Source of the DNA: Paraphoma chrysanthemicola | Lineage: Eukaryota > Ascomycota > Dothideomycetes > Pleosporales > Phaeosphaeriaceae | Direction: 5' to 3' | Assembly (NCBI GenBank): GCA_020744225.1 | Contig: JAGMWG010000023.1 | Location: 1-64,000, forward strand | DNA length: 64,000 nt | Part shown: positions 1 through 10,857 of the stretch, piece by piece | Position numbering within the stretch: the stretch's first letter is position 1 | Layout of the letters: every line of letters begins with the position of its first letter | Program-made: the position numbers and the translations under genes | Notes under the pieces: model-generated | Seen by the model: only the letters and a program-made list of their open reading frames with translations | Databases searched by the model: none | Told to the model about the DNA's origin: nothing

Positions 1-1478
1 GTAAAGATATATATCTTATCTAAGAAGACTCTATTTCTTTAGATTAAGTTTATAAATATTACTATATAGACCTACTTAGTAGTCTTTTAGAGAGACTTCT
101 CTTCTAGACTTCTTACTTAAACTTTTTTTAAGTAAATAAATATACTCTATTTTACTAAAGTAATTATTATATCTTAGTAGTCTATTTACTTCTTATCTAA
201 AACTATTTCTTTATTTATAGTATTATTAATAATATATATATAGATATATGTCTTATACTTATATAAATTAAACTCTAATTAGATAACTTCTTTAATCTTT
301 AATAGCTTTCTATTTATTTCTTTAATTAGCTATAGAGTAATACTAAAATACTTAAGATAGCTTTAATATATAAATTTCTTACTAACTAGTATATAATATA
401 AGTAGCTACTATCTACTAGTACTAAAGTATTATAGACTTTATTTATAATTAGATATACTATAAGAGAGATAGTGTTAATATACTAGTTCTAGAATTAGTT
501 CTATTTACTACTTATTTACTAATCTATCTTTACTAGCTCTAAGTTAAGACTCTAACTTAAAGCTACTTATTTTCTAAATTATTCTTAGTCTTACTATTAA
601 CTACTAGTTTATAAACTAGTACTTAATACTTATAACTAGATAATAAGTATTCTTTAGTAACTAAACTAACCTTTATCTTCTTAGTTCTTATCTTATTTAA
701 ATACTCTCTTACTATATAACTCTTCTTACTATAGCTATAGTACTTAATCTAATAACTATTTAGCTTTATTTACTTAATATTTACTCTACTAGTCTTTATA
801 ACCTTTTAGTTTATTTTCTTTAGTAGAGAAGAAGTTTATATATAGCTTAATCTAACTTAGTAATATAGTTAGTTTTTATAATTCTTATAGCTATAAGTAA
901 TAAGACTTACTTAATATAGGTTATCTAATATTTAAGTAGTCTTATTAATAAACTACTTAAATAAAAAGTCTTTATTAATAGTTACTAAGGTCTCTTAAAG
1001 CTTAGAGCTTAGTCTCTTTAGAAATATATTCTTTTAAGAGGTATTACTAAAATATTTATTTAACTATAATTTAAGATAGGTAAACTTTATATAATAGTTA
1101 TATATAGATTATTTTTCTTATTATAAGTTAGAGAGCTAGTTAAGAGTCTTAAACTTAAGATAAAAGTTATTATATTATTAGTCTAAGAATAACTATAAGT
1201 CTTCTACTAAGCTATAATCTTAATATTACTTTACTTATAGTAGAATTACGTCTAAAGTCTATTTAGAGTAATAGCTAACTATATATATAATTTTTACTAT
1301 ATCTAGTGTATCTTTATACTTATTAGAGAGTTTAGTCTTTACCTTATATTAGAAAGTAGAGTACTTTATTCTATTACTACTAAACAGCTCTAGATAAGAA
1401 TACTTTAGTTATTAGTATAATTTCTATAGTAATTAGGTACTTAAAAGACTTTTAGATATTAGTACTTAGCTAATTAAT

Positions 1479-1555
1479 AAGAATACCTAATATTATTTAA
1501 GTGTATTAAGTTAATTAGCTAAGAATACCTAATATTATTTAAGTGTATTAAGTTA
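1479..1555. repeat. 42-bp direct tandem duplication
   Basis: A 42-bp unit beginning AAGAATACCTAATATTATTT occupies 1479-1520 and is followed at once by a second copy of 35 bp at 1521-1555, identical over that length. It lies within the RIP-degraded block and both copies contain a GTG triplet, unusual in DNA nearly free of TpG. Confidence 0.9.
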
Positions 1556-3524
1556 GTCTATTAATAGTATAAGTAACTTAATTATCTTAGTTATTAGAGT
1601 TACTATAGAGTTCTAATAAGTCTTTAGAGAGCTTCTTAGTAAGTCTTTACTCTTAGTAATACTTTTAGTTTATCTTATAATCTTACTAATTATTAGTATA
1701 ATAGTAGTATCTTTCTATCTATTATTCTTTAGTATCTTAATAATACTCTCTTATATTACTAAGTCTAATACTTCTAATAAGTACTAAGTTAACGTATAAG
1801 TAGTAAGCTTATCTATATTTAGATTAGAAGTATTATTATCTATAGTTTAATTATTTATTACTTTATGTAATAGTATTCTACTTAACTATATATATATACT
1901 TACCTTATATAGGTCTTTTAATTAGATCTTAGTTATTAATTATTTATTATATCTCTTTACGCTTATAACTTAGTAGTAGTACTCTTCTTAAGATTTCTAT
2001 ATTATAGCTTACTTCTCTATAGTAAGAATAAGTAGAACTTCTATAGTCTATTTCTATATAGAGCTTCTATAGCTTACTTTTATAGTAAGACTTTTAAATA
2101 ACTATTAGTAGTTATTATATATTATATCTTTTAAGAACTTATATTAGTCTTATACTTATAACTACTCTTTAACTAGTAATTCTAGTAGTATATTATAGCC
2201 TATACCTTATTTAGTAGAGAACTAATAGAACTTTTAATACTTACTTAGACTATCTAATTATAAGACTTTATATCTCTATATAGTTATCTTATAAGAGTTA
2301 TTATCTACTTCTTAATTCTTAGAAAACTAATAGAGCTTTAACTACTACTACTTACTTCTCGTAATAAGTATTATAACTTAGTAGAACTTATATCTCTATT
2401 TAGTAAGATTTACTTAAAGAGATTTCTCTAAATAGTCTTTTAGTTTAGAACCTAAGTTTCTAACTCTAGTTACTTAATTCTTATTCTTCTAAATATTATA
2501 TAAGACTAGTAGTATATTTAGTTAAGTATTTTATAATACTATAGCTCTAGACTAGTAATCTTATAATTACTTATATACCTAGTTATTATCTAAAGAGCTT
2601 ATAGTAAATAGAGTAATACTAATCTTATATAGAGATTAACTACTATATAATCTAGTAGAAGTAGTTAAGATAAGCTAATATACGTTATTAGTAATAGAGT
2701 ATTATAAGAAACTTTATTAATTAGAATTAAATATAAAATATAAGAGACTACGCTTAAGAAGCTATTACTTAGATATACTAGTAATTATATTTAATAGAGA
2801 GAAGAGCTATATAGACTTTAGAAGATAATATATATACTAGTATAGACTCTAAGTACTATAACTAATTAGAAGTATCTATCTATTAAGTAGATACTTATAA
2901 TTAGCTAAAGCTTCTTAGTATACTAAGATATTATTAAGAAACTAGTAATTAGACTTTAGTCTATTACACTATTATCTATTAGGTAATATACTCTTTATAT
3001 TCTCTTCTAACTAGTATATTACTAGTTATTAGTAATCTAAACTTCTTCTTAATACTTTATTACTATATTTAAGAATATAAGTACTAAAAGTAATATTAAG
3101 AAAGGCTTTTAAGATACTAGCTTAGTTTTACTTAATATAGAGATAGTAATATTAAAGCTTAATATTTATCTACGTACGTTTATACTACTTACTACTAATA
3201 TTATACTATAAAGTATATAAGAAAAAGTATATAAAGACTAAGAGAACTCTTATAACTAAAGAGAGTATATACTTAACTACTTTAAAGAAGTTTATAGTAC
3301 GTAGTAATAGAAAGAAAGTAAAGAAGAGTATATATACTAAGAGTAGTAAGCTAACTTAAAGATACTATAGATACTATAAAAAGACTAGTTATAACTTATA
3401 TATATATATAAGTAAGTAGAAGAAATAGTCTTTAAGTAATATAGGTACTATATAGTATAGTAGATCTACTTTAAGATACGTTTCTACTATTTATTATAGT
3501 AGATTTTAGTATAGTCTTAGTAGA

Positions 3525-3573
3525 GTAGCTAACTTACTCGTGTAGCTAACTTACTCGTGTAGCTAACTTACTT
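3525..3573. repeat. 17-bp tandem repeat, about 2.9 copies
   Basis: The unit GTAGCTAACTTACTCGT starts at 3525 and 3542, with a third, truncated and slightly changed copy at 3559-3573. It preserves CpG and TpG in an otherwise RIP-cleared sequence, so it may have arisen after mutation, or be too short to have been a RIP target. Confidence 0.9.
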
Positions 3574-3744
3574 ATAGAGTACGTTAATCTAAGAATAAAA
3601 GTTTAACTATATTTATAAAAAATAATAGAAAAGTAAATAACTAAGACTTATTCTAACTTAGTTTATATAACTATAACTATAACTTATAGTCTATATAACT
3701 AGAGTCTAACTACTACTTACGCTTAGCGTAAAAAAGGTAGGTAT

Positions 3745-3799
3745 TAGGTTAGAGTTAGGTTAGAGTCTTACTTAATCCAACCTAACTCTGACCTAACCT
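3745..3799. repeat. Inverted repeat at the AT-rich boundary
   Basis: The left arm (3745-3766) contains TTAGGTTAGAG twice in tandem. The right arm (3777-3799) is its near-perfect reverse complement, with a few transition differences. The pair could form a hairpin with a loop of about 10 nt and sits exactly where composition changes to ordinary genic DNA. It may be the terminal inverted repeat or an internal palindrome of the degraded element; nothing else identifies it. Confidence 0.6.
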
Positions 3800-3829
3800 C
3801 TACTCATTTACTAGTCTATTAAACACTAC

Positions 3830-6250
3830 TTATATAGCCTTACACCATCGTTCTAATTGTCTATCAAGACCTTTCTCCTCTGTAAGTATTGCACCAATCT
3901 CCTCTAAGGCGATATCACATCGCACCATGCTGAATCCCCCAGCTTGGCCTTGGATAACCGGCATAATCAAGCCTACTCCAACTAGGCATTCCCACTCACG
4001 TTTCGCAACATCCCTGCCCCATACTTTACTCACGCTACCGGAAGCAGATATGCCACCTGCTGCGGACTGAATGCGAGCTCTCGAAGCAAGCGTGACGTAT
4101 TCATCGTATGCCATGTTGAAGTTACAAGTGTCGGCGTCATGGATAATGTCAAGTCGTGCGGCTGCGATGAGCAGGGACAACGATAATGTCGATAGGTGCG
4201 GGACGAGGTGGATTTTCGAATCCGGTGCGCTCAAAATATTCACCGCTGCAAATGCTTGCCTGGTGCATAATGTCGAGACCGGGAGGAAGAAGCTGTTTAG
4301 AACGGCTTGGACAGATTTTGTACGATAAAAATGCGCGGCGAGATGATTGGTGAGAAAGGTCGGAGACGCAAAAGTTTTCTGTTCAATGTCAATAACAGCC
4401 TGTGTAGGCTAGAAATGATAAGCACTCACCTCAATGATGGCATTCCACTCCTCTAGCACATTTACTCCCTCGGGCTTGCTTGTTTTCTCCGCAGTAATGC
4501 CCGCAGAAGTAGCATGGACACAACCTTCTAAGATACCGCGATCCAACACACTCAGATGTTTAGTCTCAACCATTAGGCATGCTTTGCACACTTTCAGAAA
4601 GGCGGTGAAGGATTTGGCTAGACTGAGATGCACGTAACGGTGGCTAAAACGACTCTTCACGCGCTTCTCCAGAGTGTTCATAACGTCAATGCGAGTAGTA
4701 AGGCCAAGTACTGCGATTGGAGCTTTCCGCGACTGTGCAATGTCGAACAGATTGTAAAGCAACGTCTGTCTCGGGTGCTGAGCAAAAAGCTCGAACTCAT
4801 CGATGACAAAGATGACGGCTTTGGCAACCTGGTCCGTAACCTTGCCTGTATGCTCAGAGGGGTGCGAAAGCAGAGCAAGCAGGGTTGTAAGGGTGTCTGC
4901 GTAGTTCTTGCCAGGGCCGCTACCGTCATCTTCGGTGTCCATCTCTTTGCCCAGCTGTCGCCATATCTCACGAAGCGCAATCTTATCGTCCGTATGAAGG
5001 AATCCGTTCAAGCGGACAACATGGAACTCACCACCATTGTCCTTGGTCATTTCTGACAATACCTTGTTCACAAGGACAGTCTTGCCGCTACCACGAGCGC
5101 CGATTACGAGCATGGAATTCCCCTCGCCGGCTATGACGGTCTGCTCAACAAGCTGGCGTACTGACTGATATTCTGCATCTACGCCAACTAGAGGCGATGG
5201 GCGTTTAGCTGAGATGCGTTCAAGGACAATGGTCTTCAGCAAATCTAGCTCCGGCCCATGGGATAGATTCCCGCGTAAGAGAGACGGTATGGCTTTCTTC
5301 TTCAGTACTGAAGTGGGTTTGTTGAAAGGGCTGGGCTCGGTTGGGTCCAAGACGCTCTCAAGCACGCTGTTGCCATCCATTTCGACATCATCGCTACGTG
5401 TATGCTCAATCGGAAAAATAGTGGCTTCTGTGCTGCGTAGGTGGTCGGTACGATTTGATTGGCGGCGGGTGCTTGCGGGCTGTTGTCGGCTGCCTGGTGA
5501 AGCATCTTGGCCTCGTTCATCCTCTGTCTCCGGCACGAAAGTACGCTCGACGACATGCGGTTGCTTTCTGGTTGACCGTAGTAGTGGTAGGACAGCGGTC
5601 TCCTCACTGTCTGCGGTCGCGACTGGCTTGCGTGGGCGAGGGACTGCTTTGGTCCTCATTCGCGACTTGATTGATGCCGACTTCACTAACGGAGTCAAGC
5701 TTTGCTCCCGGTCGAGTGTTGGGCTCTTTGCCTGTCTCAGTCCGCTCGGGGCTGGCGTGACTCCCTTGCGCGCCGATGTAGTTGGTGTCCTCGTAGCCCT
5801 TGCACCTTTTCGGGGAGTCGAAGCTGCCTGCGCCAGCTCGTCTTTAACGTCCGTCTCGGTGTCCGCCTCATCTGCATAGCCGTTGGCTGTCGTCTTGAAA
5901 GCGCTCCGGCTGGCGCTCCCTGCCTTGCTAGGCCGGCCCCGTCGACGCTTGGGTGTGGCGGCCGCCGTCTGACGCTCATCCGTTTTACTGGCGGTGTCTC
6001 CGTTTGAAAATGACAGTCGTGGTTCTGGATGGGGTGAAGGCTGAACGCTCAGTGCGCCCTCGATATCGTCGTAAATGTCGATGTCAGTCAGAGCTGTGTG
6101 TTTAGCTGGCCTGCCAGCCGCGTACGAAATGGACCGGTTTGCGAGTCTACCAGAAGCCCGTGTCGCGGAGGCAACGATGGACGGCGAAGACACGATGCGC
6201 TTCGACATGTCGAGTTTCCTGCGTTTTGTGGAGCGCGGAGAGTCCTCCAT
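3830..6250 (-). CDS. ORC4: Origin recognition complex subunit 4
   Basis: Subunit of the six-protein complex that marks replication origins and loads the MCM helicase in the nucleus. Two exons: 4430-6250 and 3830-4378, joined across a 51-nt GT...AG intron in phase 0, giving 789 aa. The first 340 residues are a basic, disordered, Ser/Pro/Arg-rich extension. The AAA+ domain follows, with Walker A GARGSGKT near residue 383 and a Walker B-like VIFVIDEFELF near 480. The C-terminal winged-helix part ends in the family's usual LERWCKAI. The stop codon lies only about 30 bp from the inverted repeat ending the RIP block, so the 3' UTR and polyadenylation signal probably lie in degraded repeat DNA. The gene itself looks intact. 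Confidence 0.95.
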
Positions 6251-6673
6251 GGCGGCGGTCTTTGCACGTCTGTCGTCAATGGTGATGTTTGCGAGTGCGG
6301 TTCATCGCGCGTGCGAGGTTGCAGAAGCGCACGCGATATTGAAAGGTGAAGGACGCCGTTACAGGTCGCGGTCGCGGGACGGAACGCGCTAACAATTCCC
6401 GCCATCGCGTGCACCCGTGCCTGCCAAGGCCTTACCCAGACCAGAGTAATTCAAGCTTGCTCTGCAACGTTCCAACAGGAATCTGTTTGACCACCAAGTT
6501 GCCACATCGGCGAGACGGGCGCCAGGCGACGCTGTCCGTCGGCCGGGAGCGGGAAGTTCCCCATAAGATTGCACATTACATCGCGCCCTACGCGTGACTC
6601 TGATAAACTCCATGCGCACCAAGACGCGAAAGAAGTCTGCTTGAACTTGACGGTCAAGCACATACTGCCCACA
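6251..6673. other. Intergenic, upstream of ORC4
   Basis: Region between the ORC4 start and the start of the decayed transporter on the other strand. It presumably carries the ORC4 promoter. No further gene or repeat is seen. Confidence 0.6.
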
Positions 6674-8120
6674 ATGGCTACTTATAGTGGTACGGGCGTC
6701 GAACTGACTGGTTCCATCCGTCGAGACACGATTGCAACTACGGGAGTTGATGGGACATTGGCGTTTGCGACAGGCAATTACCAAGAATTCCCACTCCCGC
6801 CCACTGATGGATACAAAGATGCATGGCTGTGTCTCATTTCCTGCTTCATGCTAGAGGCTCTCATATGGGGTGGGCATGACCCCCTAAGGCTCCGCTGTAC
6901 CACTGACTGGGTCGTAGGCTTCCCTGCTTCGTATGGTACGGTATAGTCGAGGAATATTACAGTCTCAATAACTTTGCTGGCTCAAGTAGTATTGCTGTTG
7001 TCGGTGCTTGCGCAATGGTCTCTATTGTACCCGTGCCACAGGAGCAAGACCACGTTCGCTGACACAAGTTGCAGGGTATCATGTACCTTGACATTCCACT
7101 TCTGTACGCCATTCTCAAGTTCTTCCCAAGACTCCGGGCATGCGCAACACCCGTAGGCCTCATACTTGTCCGCTTGGCTCTCGGTCTTGGATCTCTATCT
7201 ACCAGTATCACTCATCTCATCTTAACCCAGGGCATCATGTCATGCGCTCAGTAGCGGTTTGGCTTGGACTCTTGTACTGTATTTCGAAGATTAGTAGATA
7301 CAGAGGCGCAGATTTGCGTATGGCGTCGCCATGGCTGGTCTTGGCCTAAGTGGTGCTATCCTCCCGGTCATGCTCGAATGGCTCCTCAACTCTTTTAGCT
7401 TCAGAGTAACTCTTCGGGTTTACGCACTTCTATGTGTGTGCCTTAACTTTCCGCTGCTCTTCATCGCTAAACCCCGGCTACCTCTGTTATAGACTTCGCT
7501 TTCACAGAGATTTGACTTGTCTTTTTAAACCTACTCGAATTACCTAATATTACAGTCTAGCAGTATCATCCAGAAACTAGGGTTCTTCCTCCTTGCCCTC
7601 TATCTTCCAACATATGCTCGCTCTCTGGGTGCTAGCTAATTGTAGAGCACGGTTTCCGGTTATACTTCCAAACAGCACTGGTTCCGTAGGCTCCATGTAT
7701 ATAGGTGCGGCAACCGACAAGTATCATGTCGCCAATTATCTTCTCGTGTCTGCTGTCGGATTTGCAGCGGCCGTATTCTTTCTCTAGGATTTCTCGACGA
7801 TGCTTGCACCATTACACGACTTCTCCGTAGTCTATATTGCTTTCGCAATGTGTCAGTTGAGTGCATGGAGTGCAATCACGCACAATACTATTGAGCAGTG
7901 ACGGGGCGCCGACTCAGGCATGGTTTGCGCCTGTTTGTCGGCTGGCAAAGGAGTGAGCAATCTCTGCAGCGGTCCGTTGTCCGAAGCGCTCCTTCGTACG
8001 GGCAGCTGGAGCACCTGGATTGCATAAGGTAGTGGCTATGGTGCTCTCATTATGTTTACTGGTGTTACCGCACTTGCAGGTGGTTGGGGTTATGCTGCGA
8101 AACGTGTTGGGTGGTTGTGA
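6674..8120 (+). pseudogene. Decayed MFS transporter, monocarboxylate-porter type
   Basis: Conceptual translation across frames recovers the full length of a fungal monocarboxylate-type major facilitator. The start has DGYKDAWLCLISCFMLEALI, then FPASYG, EEYYSLNNFAG and GIMYLDIPLLYAILKFFP. The middle has GLGLSGAILPVMLEWLLN and LRVYALLCVCLN; the end has FGADTGM-type and LSAGKGVSNLCSGPLSEAL signatures. These pieces lie in different frames and are interrupted by several TAG/TGA stops and small indels, starting with a frame loss near 6930. One likely old intron (GT...AG, 48 nt, about 6869-6916) is still visible. Base composition is ordinary, so ordinary point decay rather than RIP destroyed it. It would have been a 12-helix plasma-membrane or vacuolar carrier. 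Confidence 0.85.
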
Positions 8121-8583
8121 AAGATTGAATCTCGATCACTGTTCTACTATCTTACGTGCCCTACTTATAGCCAGATCACGAGGCATTGGATGCAACACGA
8201 GACAGCTTTCAAAAAGGCGAATCGATCGAGGCCTGCACATCAGTATCGAAGGGGGAAAACCAAGACCCATTAGCAGCCAATGTAGAAGCACGTACACGTA
8301 TACTGAAACGAAGATATTTCGATTGAAGCACGGTCGATAATGTTCATATTGCTACCTGGAAACCGCTTAAATGCCAGAGTTGTGCTGTTCGTCTCGACTA
8401 GGCATGTAATGCATGTGCAGATAGCCACGCAGATGGCGCAGAGCTGGGCATGAATGTCGCAGGTCATTGGCTTTACGCGCGACGAAACCTTCAACTATGT
8501 AGTAGCCCTCTCATCTCAGTAGAGACGTAGAGCTCGGTCTGGCTCACACGCTCGAAAGAAGAGAAGATGTAGCCCATGCAAAA
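8121..8583. other. Intergenic, convergent ends
   Basis: Lies between the remains of the transporter and the end of the acidic-protein gene on the opposite strand. Nothing recognisable is seen. Confidence 0.5.
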
Positions 8584-9897
8584 TCAGAAGAGACGGTCGA
8601 GGCCTGCGTCGATAATGCCCTGAAACTCAAGACGGCGCTGGCCAGCAATCGAACGCTTGTGCGGCTTTGCATCAGCCGCGATATAGTGCTCCTCGATCTT
8701 GATATTGGCATTGAGACCATGGAAGGGCGCCAAAATGTCAAGCATGAAGTTGGCACTCTCGTCGTCCTGAGCTGAATCATGCCAGTGCACAATGATTTCA
8801 CGAAGATCAGGAGCCCGTGAAAGAATCTGTCGGACAAATTCGGATCGCTGGCGCAGCAGGGCAGGAAAGACAGCCTCAGCACAGCCCGTGGTATCGGCAC
8901 GCAGCCAGGTCGTGTCCCAGGCAAAGGTAACGTCGACCTTGCGGACGTTTTCCATGGGAGAGAAGGCTGCCTCGGTAATTTGGCTGAAAGCCTCTTCGAA
9001 GAAGCTGGTGTGCGCAAAGCTGCCCGTAGCGTTGATGCGCAGCACAGCCACGTCGTAGAACCAATTCTTAGCTTCGTCGTTGAGCTGCTTAGACGTGAGG
9101 AGGAGCTCTACCGGTGGAGGGCAATGTGTGATGCGCATGAAGTTGGGGATATAACGCCACTTGCGCGCAGCTCGAAGAATAGGAGCCGGCGCAGGAGGAG
9201 GTGGAGGGGCGTTAGCTGCGCTATCCGCGTTGTCGTCATTGTCGGCCTCTTCGACACTGTCTTCTACGTCCACATCGGCCTGGTCACCATCAGGCTCGAC
9301 CATAGCCCCATCTCCATGCTCATCAGGATCGTGCTGAGAGATGTCTGTTACGGGCTCGCCTTCCGGATGGACATCTTCCGCGGATTCGTCGACAACGTCA
9401 TCCTCATCCTCGAGTGATACAGGGACATGTGGCGTGGATTGAGCTTGCGAGGCGTCGGCTGGCTCTACATCCTCATCCGCCACATTTTCCCCTTCCTCCT
9501 CGTCGTTGAAGTTGTCGTCCTCGTCAGCCTGGGCCTGACCCATGTCATCAATATCTCCCTCATCGTCATCGTCGCTGTCGTCGCTGTCGTCGTCGTCTTC
9601 GCCATCGGGCACCTCTTCCCCCTCATCCTCGCTGTTCTGATCTTCTAGCTCCTCCAGCTCAGGAACATCGCTCTCCTCCTCGTACTGGTGATTCTGCACG
9701 ACGCGCGGGGCGGGGCCGTTGGGGTCCGCGGCGACGTGCTGTGCCACCAGCTCCTTGACCTCCTTCTTCTCGAACCAGTTGCGGAGCAGCTTCTTTGGCT
9801 TGATGTCGCGATCGGCGGCGTACTCGAATATGGTATGTCGCACCTCCAGCGGCAGGCTCATGAAGGGGCCTGCAGACGCAGCGTGGCCGGTCGCCAT
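8584..9897 (-). CDS. Acidic protein with possible F-box-like N-terminus
   Basis: Single exon, 437 aa, start at ATG 9897. Residues about 12-30 (SLPLEVRHTIFEYAADRD) resemble the short F-box-like or 2EXR motif at the start of many fungal proteins of unknown role. Residues about 75-235 are a long, low-complexity stretch of Asp and Glu broken by Ala/Pro. The C-terminal 190 residues look globular and contain a second motif typical of this group (LLLTSKQLNDEAKNWFYDVA). Such proteins are common and lineage-expanded in Dothideomycetes. If the F-box reading is right it would bind Skp1, but that is inference. Large open frames on the other strand here are mirror images of the GAC/GAG-rich tract. Confidence 0.8.
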   Translation of the reverse strand: MATGHAASAGPFMSLPLEVRHTIFEYAADRDIKPKKLLRNWFEKKEVKELVAQHVAADPNGPAPRVVQNHQYEEESDVPELEELEDQNSEDEGEEVPDGEDDDDSDDSDDDDEGDIDDMGQAQADEDDNFNDEEEGENVADEDVEPADASQAQSTPHVPVSLEDEDDVVDESAEDVHPEGEPVTDISQHDPDEHGDGAMVEPDGDQADVDVEDSVEEADNDDNADSAANAPPPPPAPAPILRAARKWRYIPNFMRITHCPPPVELLLTSKQLNDEAKNWFYDVAVLRINATGSFAHTSFFEEAFSQITEAAFSPMENVRKVDVTFAWDTTWLRADTTGCAEAVFPALLRQRSEFVRQILSRAPDLREIIVHWHDSAQDDESANFMLDILAPFHGLNANIKIEEHYIAADAKPHKRSIAGQRRLEFQGIIDAGLDRLF

Positions 9898-10857
9898 GTC
9901 GGGCGGGCAAGGAAACTGGCGGTGGTGAGGTTGATGTGGTCGGACAAGTTGCAGCTGAGGTCAGGGTACGGAGTTGTCAGGCGGGCGGACAGCGTAGCAA
10001 GAGGGTACCGGTATTGGGCCCAGCTGGCCAGGTGAAGGCTGGCTTTTGAGCCCTGTTGCCTGGAAAGAGCCTCGCGGGGCAGTGGGTCGCGCACCGTGCT
10101 CTGCGATTGCGGCGTGGTGGGCCGCCGGACGAGGTGATGCTGGAAGGCGCAAAGTGAGGGCAGTCCATGCCGTGCTGCCATCAGATTGCGGCAAACGAGC
10201 GGTTCCTATGCGCCTGGGTGAGTGGGCTGTGTCCCTGAGTATGGTTGGCGTGACTGTGGGCCGCGCTTCCCTCACCCATCGCATACCACCGGGGCGCATT
10301 GGCCTTTCGGACGGCTCTAAGAAGTGCAGGCTCTTGTGCCCATCGCATGGCGCACAGTTCCGGTCCGCTCATAGTCACCTTGTTCAGTCTGGCGTGTCAA
10401 CAGCTCGCCAGCCCTACCGCCAAACCCCCAGTGTCGATCAATTGCGGGGCCGTCGCCGCTAGCACGGAAGCTACTGTGCCTGGTAAATCATGACGACTTT
10501 CCCGACTACCCACCCTCGGGGCAAGTTGAAGTCGACACTGGAGGCATGGGCCCACGTAGTAAATTTTGGAATACCCAAGTCGGGATGGCGATTGACCCTG
10601 TTAGCGCTGGCAAGACCAACCAGAGAGCGGAAATCACTTCTCAACTCTACCTCCAGTTCGCACCCGTGCTCTTGCCCTTCCTGGGGTCTTGTATCAATGG
10701 AAACAATTCCTCTGTCTCCACTGGCCCATTTCTTCTTCATCCATCGGCACTACTTCAGTTTACTGTTGCCTGTCCCACGTCAACCACCAGGTATTGATTC
10801 CCACTATCACTATCCATACTCGTCAATTCAGCTTCCAGCCTCTTACCACACCCCACC
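9898..10857. other. Divergent intergenic region, 960 bp
   Basis: Separates the acidic-protein gene (-) from the secreted-protein gene (+), so should hold both promoters. The part before 10858 is C/T-rich, as is common just upstream of fungal start codons. No open frame here resembles a protein. Confidence 0.5.

Larger units (their letters stand above)
1..3800. repeat. AT-rich, RIP-saturated repeat block
   Basis: Lines counted by hand have only about 17-22% G+C, against roughly 50% in the genes to the right. The block holds no open reading frame of note. CpA and TpG dinucleotides are almost absent: the text is built from TA, AT, CT, AG, AC and GT steps, with only about a dozen TpG or CpA by eye. 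That is the end state of repeat-induced point mutation, which turns CpA into TpA on both strands of duplicated DNA. The original element (presumably a transposon) is no longer recognisable. The left end lies outside the window, so its length is unknown. Confidence 0.9.

Noticed and set aside
3745..3799. Degenerate telomere repeat (TTAGGG-like)
   Set aside because: TTAGGTTAGAG recurs only twice and is mirrored as an inverted repeat, which fits a transposon end or palindrome better than a telomere.
5214..5879. 221-codon open frame on the plus strand within ORC4
   Set aside because: Antisense to the disordered, Arg/Ser-rich head of ORC4; its sequence is the mirror of that composition and has no domain.
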